64,000 nt of DNA from Papio anubis (taxonomy: Eukaryota > Chordata > Mammalia > Primates > Cercopithecidae), in contig NC_044983.1 of the NCBI RefSeq assembly GCF_008728515.1, positions 132,861,139-132,925,138 on the forward strand. The letters are read 5' to 3'. How positions within the stretch are numbered: position 1 is the stretch's first letter; every line of letters begins with the position of its first letter. Shown here one piece after another: positions 47,131 through 57,707 of the stretch. Below the pieces are notes generated by a model. The model was not told the DNA's origin, made no database searches, and worked only from the letters and a program-made list of their open reading frames with translations. The position numbers and the translations under genes are program-made.

Positions 47131-47525
47131 TATCTTTAGTGTATGGACAAATCACAGAAATAAAAGATAGGTGCTTAGTTTTAACACATGGATTGTTTCA
47201 TCATGAGATTGCCCATAGATGCACGTTTCTCTTTTGTGTCTTCATAATGAATTTCATAGCCACAAAAGAGTACAACATGTCGGAAATAAATGCATCCCCG
47301 GTATTCACAGAGGTTAATGGATTGTCCCAAGATCACACTCAGTGACAGGAAATCAACTGCAAGGTGATTGGTTGGTATCCCAGTGCATTTTTTTTTTCAC
47401 TTATACTTTAAAATTCAAATGGAGCACATTAGCCCTTTCTTGATTAATTACCAGAAAGGCACAGTACACAACAAAACAAAAAACAACAAATGATAGGTAT
47501 AAAGTTCTTTTTAAGTCTACAGGTC
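47131..47525. other. No gene or clear repeat seen
   Basis: The frame at 47139-47345 has no recognised domain. Confidence 0.45.
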
Positions 47526-47529
47526 CTCC

Positions 47530-47645
47530 AGTAAAATGAAATCTTCTTAAATGAAGGCAGTTTGTTTCAATTATTCCACATTCCCAGCACCTAGTACAGG
47601 TCCTGGCACATGGGAGGTATTCCATAAACATTTACTAAGAGAATA
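47530..47645 (+). mobile_element. L2 3' end fragment
   Basis: 'attcccagcacctagtacag', 'gtcctggcacatgggaggta' and 'ttccataaacatttactaag' fit the L2 3' terminus. Confidence 0.7.
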
Positions 47646-47879
47646 AAACATTTTCTATTTGAGTTCACAGAACCTGTTTCAAGAAAACATAGCATAGAAA
47701 TCTCAAAAGGCTTAAGAATTTACTCAAATGGAAGTGCAAATAAATCAGCAGTTGGATGTAGCTATCATAGAACAAAGGTTATTTTGTGTTCAAACAATAG
47801 AAAAAACATGGGTCTCAAAATGAGATGATCGTTTCACTCTACACTGCATTGTTTATAGCACAATAAGCATCTGGTGTTA

Positions 47880-47998
47880 GAGAGTCAACAAATATCTATT
47901 GAGCATTTACTGCACACAAGGGTACATGCTAAGTCCTAGAAATCCAAAGGTAAACAATAGAAGATAATCCAAGACCTCATGGTGCATTATGTTAGTGG
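47880..47998 (-). mobile_element. L2-like fragment
   Basis: 'tcaacaaatatctattgagc', 'atgctaagtcctagaaatcc' and 'agacctcatggtgcattatg' fit the complement of the L2 3' region. Confidence 0.6.
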
Positions 47999-47999
47999 G

Positions 48000-48835
48000 A
48001 GTTTAAACTTTTATGTCAGAAAATAAGTTGCATAAAATAGAACTGTTTCTATAATTGACAAATATATTTTCATTGAAATGATTCAAATACAACTAAATTA
48101 TCAACACTATCTACTGATATACCCCTTTTAAAAGATAACCTCTCTTCATGGTTTGATATGCAAGTAATTAGTTATTTAAATAAAAGTACACACATTGCTA
48201 TGGAGAAGAAATACCAGGTTATTTGAACACCCAAGCGTAATATTTTACCTAAATCATGAGGTTGTATTTGAGGTCATGGATGGAGTTAGCTGGAAGAAAA
48301 GACAGGGAAAACCATTACAAGTAGAGGATAGAATACTGAGACATTTTTAGTATACTAAGAAAAAATAATGTCCTGAGATATCGTTAGAAAAAATTATTAG
48401 ATGGTAGCAGAAAGACAAAAGTAGATATTAGACTAAGGTGAGATTGAAAAGAAAATATTTCAGGTCCTGCAGGAATATCATGGCTATTATTTATTCTTCA
48501 AGGTCCAAATACTCCTGGACTTTGGTAAACTAGGGCATATTCATATAAGGGCATAAGGGTATATGAAGGACATATAGTAAATCATGTCATATAATGAAGA
48601 GGTAAAGACTCTGAGTATGTTCAATCTGAATAAAGACAGACTAGAAAATTATAATCCATTTCATATTTTGCATTTCTCTAGCTACTTGAGGTTGAGCTTT
48701 CTTTCCTACATTTTTACACAATTTACATTTATTTCAGCGTTTTCTCTATTCACATCCTTTCTCATTTTTATCCTGACTTCTTTACCTTCTTCATATCAAT
48801 GTAGCAAGTAATTATTATTAAAAATATTATTTTTA
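48000..48835. other. No gene or clear repeat seen
   Basis: AT-rich, with nothing recognisable. Confidence 0.45.
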
Positions 48836-48839
48836 AAAA

Positions 48840-49060
48840 TTTTATGTGAGGCAAATATTTTCTACAGTCTATAATTTGTGTTTTGACTTTATATTAAATT
48901 ATTTTTAGCTGTGCATTCATAAATGTGGGATGATGTCTTTGTAATCAAATGTATCAGTTTTTTCCTTTATGACTTTTGGGTGTCCTGTCTTATATTGGAA
49001 GACATACATATGTTTCTAAATTTTCTTCTATATTTTCTCCTATATTCTACATCAAGGGTG
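48840..49060 (-). mobile_element. Old L1 ORF2 fragment
   Basis: 'atcagttttttcctttatga' and 'gcaaatattttctacagtct' match minus-strand L1 ORF2 wording. Confidence 0.55.
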
Positions 49061-49402
49061 TGAGTGTTAACTGGGAGCAAAAGGGTAAGAGAGATCAACC
49101 TTCTTTCACTGGCCCCAGAGCTTCCATCCCACCCCAAGGAAAATGAAGTCCACCGTCTGTTCTAGTCCCTTAATGTTCAAGTAGAATCTTCTTCTTAGAT
49201 GAAAATTTCAGTCTTAGCCAGTCTTTTGTCCTTAATGTTGTTATTACAAGAGTGTTTTTGGAAGAAAGCTAAAAAAAAGTGCTTACAAATTATCCATAAA
49301 CACACACTTTATCTTTCGAATGTAACTAATGGTGCACTAAGAGGTATCAATATATGTTCAACTGCACTGAATATTGATGTCTTTTGTTTAAAGGGTGTGT
49401 CT

Positions 49403-49599
49403 CAGGAAGGGGAACATCACACACCAGGGCCTGTCACGGGGTGGGGGTAGGGGGAAGGGATAGCATTAGGAGATATAACTCATGTAATGGGTACAGCACG
49501 CCAACATGGCACATGTATACATATGTAACAAACCTGCACATTGTGCACATATACCTTAGAACTTAAAGTATAATAAAAACTAAAAAAAAAAAAAAAAAA
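49403..49599 (+). mobile_element. Severely 5'-truncated young L1 (3'UTR only)
   Basis: It has only about 180 bp of L1 3'UTR ('aaggggaacatcacacacca', 'gcacatgtatacatatgtaa', 'agaacttaaagtataataaa') plus poly-A. Perfect 13-bp target-site duplications 'aaagggtgtgtct' (49390-49402 and 49597-49609) flank it. Confidence 0.97.
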
Positions 49600-49609
49600 G
49601 GGTGTGTCT

Positions 49610-50018
49610 ATGTAATTTTTGGTTTCTTAAATTTTTACCAGAGTCATTTGAATTGTTTCTACCATTCATGACAAATATTTAATAAACTGGTTTAAGAGGA
49701 AAATTATGGAAAAAAAAACACAAAAAAATGTTATTACTCCTTTCATTTGTGAAGAATAATGTCAGTTCCTTCTAAGAATTTTATAACTTGACACTCCCTT
49801 GCTGGGAATAAATCTGATTCCTCAAAATGAATTGTTTTTCCTTCTTCAAGCGGAATTTCCTAGGCCCACATGTGGAATTTTAATACAATACCTTACTGTT
49901 GCATTATTTTTGTGTCTGTAAGAGATGTTAATTTAATGGAGTAGTATCATCACAGATGTCTAAAGACAAACCACTTCTGTATTATTTATTTATTTATTGT
50001 GGTAAGAACACATACATA
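49610..50018. other. No gene; short (ATTT) run at 49982-49999
   Basis: AT-rich, with nothing recognisable apart from four to five TTTA/ATTT units. Confidence 0.5.
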
Positions 50019-50019
50019 A

Positions 50020-51500
50020 TATGAATTCTACCCTACTAACAATTTTTAAAATTTTTAGTTGTCATGTAGTTATACATATTTATGGGTATAATTTAACAAT
50101 TTGGTACTTGCATATGTTGTACAATGATCAAATCAGGGTAGTTAGTATATCCATTGCCTCAAGCATTTATCACTTCTTTGTGGTGAGAGCACTCAAAGGC
50201 CTCTCTTCTGGCCACTTTCTAATATATAATAACTTACTGTGCAGCATAGTCACTGTTCCATGAAATACAGCCCCAGACCTTATTTCTCTCATCTTATTGT
50301 AACTTTGGAACTGTTGACCCACCTCTCCCCATCCTCCTCTTTTCCCCCTCCTTTTCCCAGTCCCTGGTGATGACTGTTACACTCTCTATAGCCGTGATAT
50401 CAATTTTCTTTATTTTCTAGCTTCCACATATGGCATTTATCTTTATGTGTTTGGCTTGTTTCACATAACTTTGTGACTTCCAGGTTCATCTATGTTGTTA
50501 CAAATGACAGGATGTCATACTTTTCATGGCTAAATAGTCTTCCACTGTATATGTGTGCATCTATACAAACACATATACCACATTTTGCTGAGCCATTCAT
50601 TATTGGGCACTTAGGTTGAGTCTATATTTTGGCTTTTGTAAACAGTGCTGAAATAAACACGGGAAGGCAGATATGTCTTTGACATACTTCATTTACTTTA
50701 GGTATAAACCTTTCAGTGGGGATTGCTGGATCTTGTTCTATTTTCAGTTTTTTGAGAAACCTCTGTATTGTCTATACTAATTTTCAAATCTACCAAGAGT
50801 ATACAAATGTTTCCTTTTCTCCATCCTAACCAAGACTTGCTTTATTAGGCATTTTGGATAATAGCAGTTCGAGGATAAGTGAAGTATCTTATTGTGGTTT
50901 TGATTTCCATTTCCATGATAATTAGCAATTTTGAGCATGTTTTTCACATACCTGCCAGCCATTGGTATGACTTCTTTTGAGAAATGTCTATTAAACTACT
51001 TTGCCCATTTTTAAATCAGATTTTTTGGGGGTTTCTGTCGAGTTGTGTAAATTTTTTAATATATTCTGGATATTAACTCCTTTGTTAGATGTATAGTTTG
51101 CAAACATTTTCCCCTATTCTACAGGTTGTCACTTTCTTCTGTTATCAAGATCCTTTGCTGTGAAAAAGCTCTTTAGTTGGATGTAATACTATTTGTCTAT
51201 TTTTTGTCTTGTTGCTTTTACTTTTGAGGTCCTTATTTTTTTTAAAAACAATCCTTGCCCAGCTAGATGTTGTGAAATGTTTTGCCTATGTTTTCTTCTA
51301 GTAGTTTCACAGTTTTTGGGGTATACATTTAAGTCTTTAATCCATTTTGAGTTGACTTTTTAATATGGTAAGAGATGGATATCTAATCTCATACTTTTGA
51401 ATGTGGATACTCAATTTTCCTGGCACCATTTATTGAAGAAACTGTCTTTCCTCAATGTGTATTCTTGGCACCTTTGTCATTTACAGTATAGTATCATTAC
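50020..51500 (-). mobile_element. Old L1, 3'UTR through ORF2 C-terminal region
   Basis: The L1 3'UTR in minus orientation is at 50050-50400 ('tatgttgtacaatgatcaaa', 'ccagtccctggtgatgactg'). ORF2 C-terminal text runs from 50500 to about 51490 ('atggctaaatagtcttccac', 'gtggttttgatttccatttc', 'tcctttgctgtgaaaaagct', 'aatccattttgagttgactt'). It is an L1M-class element with many stops. Confidence 0.88.
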
Positions 51501-51559
51501 CTATAAGCACGTTGTATAGCAGATCTCTAGGGCTTTTTAATCTTGCTTACCTGGAATGT

Positions 51560-51765
51560 GATACCTATTAAATAATAACTTCCCAACTCCTTGCAACCTC
51601 TGCCTCATGCTTCCCTTAGCCTCTGGCAACCACCATTCTATTTTTAGCTGGTAGACATTTGACTGGTTTTGATGCCTCATATATGTGGAATCATGCAGTA
51701 TTTGTTCTTCTATAACTGGCTCATTTGATTTAGCATAATGTCCTAAAGTTTCATCCATAGTGTCA
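51560..51765 (-). mobile_element. Second old L1 3'-end fragment
   Basis: 'agcctctggcaaccaccatt', 'tatatgtggaatcatgcagt' and 'ttagcataatgtcctaaagt' match an L1M 3' end, minus strand. It abuts the previous L1, so it is a separate insertion or a nested remnant. Confidence 0.65.
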
Positions 51766-52745
51766 AAAATAGAAAGACTTTATGGAAGAATTTTAAGTAA
51801 AGACTATCCAATGTATATTCTGTCATAAAGTAGCGAAAAAGGCCCAAAGATCGCTGCTTTCTCTCCTTGGCATAGAAGGACAAGATATTTCTGCATTATC
51901 TGTGGTCTTACGATTTGTCAGTTCAGTCAATAAAGAGAAGAACAGAGAGACCAGTGAAAAGTTATTACCTCTCTGAAACTCAGCTTTCTCATCTGAAAAA
52001 AGGGGAATGATAAGAAAACATCTCCAGGTACTTCTTAGATTTGACCTTTGAGTCTCATCGGCTGCTATGAGATGTTAACACAAGCAAACAAAAGAACTAA
52101 AAACGATGACAGGAGGAAAGTAGTGTTTCTGTTGGACCTTTGGCATTCTCCTCGGCATCTTCAGCTGAGCTTCAACAGTAACTAAAAACGCTATTTTTTC
52201 ATGTCTTATTTGGGATCAAGTAAATATTAGCTATGAAAATACTTTATAAATAAAAAAAGTTCTTTGCAGTAGTTAAATTTTTTTTGAAAGTAAGAACAAA
52301 CAGCATTGGCTAAATGAAGTTAAATAAAAGATAAACATACACTGAAACAAACAAAAGCAAGGGTGAGTAAAACAAAATAAAATTATTGGCAGGTTCTTGA
52401 AAATTTTTAAAAATATTTAAGGAATTATATAACCTTGAGAAGGCCATTAGAAGCAAGACTTTCTGTAGTACACTACTGCTAACATGATACAGCAACAAGG
52501 CAAGTGATACAATTAAAATTCCACCTTCTAAGGAGATAGAATCTGAATGGCCTAATTTGGATCAGGTGTCCTCCTGGGTCTGTCCAATTTGGCAATTGTA
52601 GTGACATGGTGACTTGTCACTAGCACTGGTGGCCTGGATCTGCAAAGAGGCCCCAGTGTCCACAACAAGGTAAAGTGAAGTGGAACAGCAGCTCTACCTG
52701 AAACACATAATAAAATGTATTGTTTCTCAGCAAAAACAATTATGT
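51766..52745. other. No gene or clear repeat seen
   Basis: Nothing I can support. Confidence 0.5.
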
Positions 52746-52746
52746 A

Positions 52747-52816
52747 AATATATTATATAAACAAACATTATATATATAATTATATATAATATAAATGTGT
52801 ATGTATATATATATAA
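52747..52816 (+). repeat. (TA)-rich low-complexity tract
   Basis: About 70 bases are nearly all A and T, with TATATA and TTATAT units and self-complementary stretches. Confidence 0.92.
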
Positions 52817-53172
52817 ATTGAGTAGCTCAATACATGAGAAAAAAAGAGAGCTCTTGGACATTTCTGCACCAGTCAGATTACTCTATTGAAGCCCCAAGAT
52901 GGCCTTACCCCCATGTTTTGTATCTAAATATCTCATACAGACTAGGAAAAATCTATTAGATCACCATATATAGTACTTGAGAACAAATACTTTGATAAAC
53001 ATTCAGGTGATATACATGTAAACAACAACACCACAATATCTCTATCCTCTTAGAAATTAAAATTCAATGGAAATTTAAAATCTCAGAAATTAAAATCTAA
53101 TAAAGGGGCAATGGAAATTCAGTGCAAAAGTCAAAGGCCATGGAGTTGGGATTCTGGTTTATTATCTATGCC

Positions 53173-53179
53173 TATATAT

Positions 53180-53213
<34 letters not shown>

Positions 53214-53261
53214 ATGGAGAGAGAGAGAGATATATAGATATATCATATATACCTAGGCGCG

Positions 53262-53308
<47 letters not shown>

Positions 53309-53309
53309 G
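53173..53309 (+). repeat. Inverted-repeat microsatellite: (TA)(TG)(CG) ... (CG)(CA)(TA)
   Basis: The left arm (53173-53210) is TATATA, about twelve TG and four CG. The right arm (53256-53309) is CG-rich, about fourteen CA, then about eight TA. The arms are reverse complements over about 35-38 bp, separated by a roughly 45-base GA/TA spacer. Alternating purine-pyrimidine throughout both arms makes it a strong candidate for cruciform and Z-DNA. The short open frame across it is meaningless. Confidence 0.97.
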
Positions 53310-53314
53310 CAGAA

Positions 53315-53515
53315 TATAATAAAGTTTTCTAAAAATTTTATTAAAATGTTAACCAGGGCACAGAAACATTAATGAGCTAATAATAACCATGAACACCTGA
53401 TTTAAAAGACTGATTATTTGGAGGATCTAGAGAAGTTTCAGCTTACTTCATGGCAGATGGAATTTTAGTGGTGTACCTCACCAGCAGCACTACAAAAGGA
53501 ATAAACCTGTGATCC
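53315..53515. other. No gene or clear repeat seen
   Basis: AT-rich. Confidence 0.4.
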
Positions 53516-53519
53516 TGGA

Positions 53520-54205
53520 ATTAGAATCCTGGGACCTGTCCACTCTGTCCACTTTTTCACCCCAACGCAAACTCTGCAGCATCCAGAAAAATAAGAAACT
53601 GCTAGTTTTAACATGAGAATTTTATTGTTTCAGAAAAATTATAAAGCTTCTACTTCTCTATCCTTGCATTACATATTCTATAACTACATAGATAGCCAAG
53701 GATTGCCATTCATTATAAGCATACATTGATAGTGCAGAGGGCAGTGTCTGTCCCAATCCATGTTTCCTTGTCCTATCTTTGAATTAGCTCATCTGCAGTT
53801 CTAGTGGATAGTTACCAGCAAGGTGACAGTGTCTCTGTCTCTCTACATCTTTGCTTCAATGCTTGCTTTGGCCATGCAGGCTTGGTCTGACCTGCAAGTC
53901 CAACTCAAAAGTGTAAGAGAGCTAAAGCTGCCAGGGTCAATGTTTACCACCTGGGGGATGGGAGTCAATGGATAAATGACCTCAGACTCTCCAGGCTTGT
54001 CTAGAAAAGCTTGAATGTTTCTCAGAGAGTCCCTTGTGGTTTTCGAGTTCCAGTTGTTTAGAATGGTAAGCCACTCACCAATGTACTCTATTGTATTTTC
54101 TCTTCTCCTATTTCACTTTCACACTCCCTATCTGGAATCATCTCTCAAATAAACTACCTACTTCCAAGTTGTTGTATCATGGTCTGGTCTAAGACAGACA
54201 ACCAG
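53520..54205 (+). repeat. LTR-like repeat, unassigned
   Basis: It ends 'tctcaaataaactacctact' and 'ggtctggtctaagacagaca', an ending shared by some mammalian LTR-type repeats and seen in related form at 44060-44155. Upstream text is degraded. The left limit is a guess. Confidence 0.33.
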
Positions 54206-54209
54206 ATTG

Positions 54210-56335
54210 TGATAGAGAAAGAGAGAAATGGAGAGACGAGAATTGTCTGTAAAATGGGGAGAAGTGCCAAGTTCCTATAATATCATTCTAGATAACATGA
54301 AATAGGTAGCGTTTAAGATGAGGTAAACACTATTTGCAAACTTTCTAAGAAATGCAGTTTTTATGTTCTTGGGCTCAGAATGCCATTTATAAGGACAAAA
54401 TGTTACTTGCACCAGAATTCAGTATATTGAATTGCATAAGGAAAGATCTGAGTATTAGCAGATTATAGACCCAGAACAGGACCTGTCCAGAGCAATTATA
54501 TCATTTATGAAATATGAACACTTAAATAAAAGAAGAAGAAGCAAAATGAGAGGGTTTTTTTTTTTTTTTTACTCAAAACAAATGCACTTTTTGATGCTGA
54601 GTTTCTTGGATGGGTGGTGCATAATATCTCCGTTAGGATCGATGAATGTAGTTATTATCGATGACAATTATGTGTCTATACATACACTTAGGTCTCACAG
54701 AAAAAAGTCTACTCATAGTAATACATTTTTAAAAAATACATTAAAAGTCAGAAAATAGCAAGAGGCAGATGTTCCAAACTCTTGGGACCAAGACTAACAG
54801 GGATAAGAAATTTCTGGATCAACACTGCAATAAATGAAAATCTACATGATGCCACACACTAGGGAGACATTAACTTCCTCTTGCATCTGTTGGATATCAA
54901 AGCTATTGATCAGTAGAGACTTGCCTAGAGGGATTTCAACTATGAAAAATACTCTGCAATGAATAAGTGTTTGTAGAAGAGACTCTTAATGGGGGATTGG
55001 AATACAGGATAAATCTCCCGTGCATATAGGACCTAGTGATGGCAAAATAAAGTTATTTATTGATGTTCACTACTATAAATATGTGCATGTTCCACAACCT
55101 TTGCTAAAATTCTTATACATATCTAATCCAGCTATTTATGGAATTCTAGGATTTGCAAGCATGCAGAAATAGCTAAAATAAAGATAGATGGATGTATAAT
55201 AATCTTGAAAAAATTATAACTTTGGAAACCTCTAATAGTACATTGAAACAAAATAAAAATAAGACTCATTGCTGTTGACATATGGACATTTTTTCCTCTC
55301 TCTCAAGAAGGGAAGATTTGGATTTTCTTTAAGATTGATACTGCTATTTTTTGAAACATTTAGTAGATGTCTTTCTATTAGCATAAATATATATTTCTTT
55401 CTACCTGGCCAAGTAGAAACGAATAGACTCAGGAAAATATAAGAAAATAATCATTCCTTGAAAAGTAGAAACTGAACCAAAAATAAAGACAGATTGACAC
55501 CAATGATCATACACAGCATGCTGGTAAAAAGATCAGCTGACACTGTACACCAAAATAATGGGTTTAAATGATGGATGAGCCAAAAATCCCATGAGGTGAG
55601 ATAATTGCTCAGATAGTATCTTTTATCTTCGAGGACATGAAATCTCTAGATTGTTGTATTAATGAAAGGCATTATAACCAGACACAATTATGTCAGTAAT
55701 AAATTGAAAGAGAAAATTTTAAGAGCTAAACCTAATGGGCTTAGAGGCAGAGAGGGGAAGAAGAAAGAGAGAGAAATATTTTCCCTTATATATTATATCC
55801 CAGTGCACCATTAAATCTTTGCAAATATTGGCTTTTTGAGGACTTCTTTATGAAAAAACACAAGTCTCTTCGTTAAATAAAAACACTACTTCCTTCTGTT
55901 TATTGATAATTAATAGGTCTGGTTTTACATGAACAATTTTTACAGTGGGTTGTTTAGCTGAGAGAAAATAAAATTTAGGCAGATAATTAGAAATATTTAC
56001 ATATTTAAAAGGACTGAACTTTAAAAAATAATTTGATATATTCTTTCTGGTTCCAGGCAGTAGATCATGCAAAGGTTGAGAATTCATTGAAAGATATAAA
56101 AATAAGATTTAAAGAAAATAACTCTCCTTATCTATTTTTGATGTGAGGTAATACTAGCCTTGTAATACAAATTGGACAATGCCTCTTTTATTTGTTTTCT
56201 GAAAGAATGTTTTTGTCATTGAACGTTAAATAGAACTCACTTGTGAAACTGTCTGCTGTGCCAAGATTTTGATTGCATGTTTTATTTAAGTGAATAATTG
56301 AATAATTTACCTAACGGCACTAATTAATTACCAAA
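54210..56335. other. No gene or clear repeat seen
   Basis: About 2.1 kb of AT-rich DNA with an 18-base T-run near 54553-54571. Small frames at 54507-54758 and 55848-56087 lack recognisable content. Confidence 0.5.
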
Positions 56336-56339
56336 GCAT

Positions 56340-57707
56340 GATTTATACTTTTTTTCCTTTTTATTTTTTTGTTTTAGAATTTTGGTACACTACTTGATTA
56401 ACTATATGTCTAATTGTCTAGTTCATTTAAATTTTCAAATTTGTTGGCGGAAAGTTGTTTGTTGTATTTCTGTATCTTTTTAAATTTCTGTTTATCTGCG
56501 TCAATACTAGATTTCATATTTCTTATTATGTTTACTGGGGTCTATTCATTTTTCCTTCATGCACCCTAACAGAGATTTTTCTAGTCTTTCAATCATTTTG
56601 AAAATATTTATTTGACTTTGTTGTTTTCTCTTTTACATCTTTGGTTTACATGTCATTAATTTAGGTTATTTGTTTCATTATTTTTCCTATTGTGTGCTTC
56701 ATTTTCAATTATTCCTTTCTTACTTAATATTTAAGTATTTTCTCATTTTGATTATAAGCATTTAGAGCCATAAATTTACCTCAACTCTTCAAGTAAGCTG
56801 CATTTCACATGTTCTAATATGCAGCATTTTCCTCCCACTTAATTATTTAAAATTCATAAATGATTGTGAATTCACAATTAAGTTATTTGTGAAACAGATA
56901 AATTATTTTAACAGCTTTTATAGGTATTTTGACAATAAATTGCAAATATTTAAAGTATACAATATAAGTTTTGACATATGTATACAGTCAGAAACCAGTC
57001 ACCACAAGATAGTGAACATATCCATAACACCAGAAACTTCCTTGCGTTCCTCTATCTGTCCTTCATTGCCAACCCCAGCTCCAGACAACCAGTGATCTTT
57101 CCATCACTATAGATTTGTTTGCATTGTATAGACATTTTTTAAATGGAATCATGCAAGTAGCTACCCTTTGTTGTCTGGTTACTTTTATTCAGAACAATTA
57201 ATTTGAGATTTGTACTTAGATTGATGAGTAATATCTTACTGTTTGGGCATATCACCATTTGTTTATCCATTTATCTGTTGCCTAACATATTTTTTTTCCA
57301 GAATGGTTGCAATATTTTAAATTTCCACCTGCTCTGAATGAAAGTTCTTAAGGTGCAACATACTTTTCAATACTTGGTATGTTCAGTTGTTTTAATTTCA
57401 AACATTCTAACCAGTGTGCAATGGTATTTGACTATAGATTTAATTTACAATTTCCTAATGACTAATGAAGCTAAGTGTATTTTAATGTGCTTATTTGTCA
57501 TCAATAGATTTTTCACCAAGGGTCTATGCACATTTTTGCATATGTTTTTATTAGATTATTTTCTTATTATTGAACTTCAGTGTTCTTTATAAGTCCTGGA
57601 TCCCATCTATCATCAGACATACCCTTTGCAAATATTTTCTCCCTGTCTGTGGCTTTTCTTTTCATTTTAATGACAGTTTTAGGAGCAGAAATTATTAACT
57701 TTGAAAA
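56340..57707 (-). mobile_element. Old L1 DNA (two segments)
   Basis: 56340-56860 resembles ORF2 inter-domain text in minus orientation ('ttagagccataaatttacct'). 56940-57707 starts again at a 3' end ('tttgacatatgtatacagtc', 'agtcaccacaagatagtgaa') and runs into the RT C-terminal area ('caaatattttctccctgtct', 'gagcagaaattattaacttt'). The order implies two different L1M copies. The second is cut by the NOLC1 retrocopy. Confidence 0.75.
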
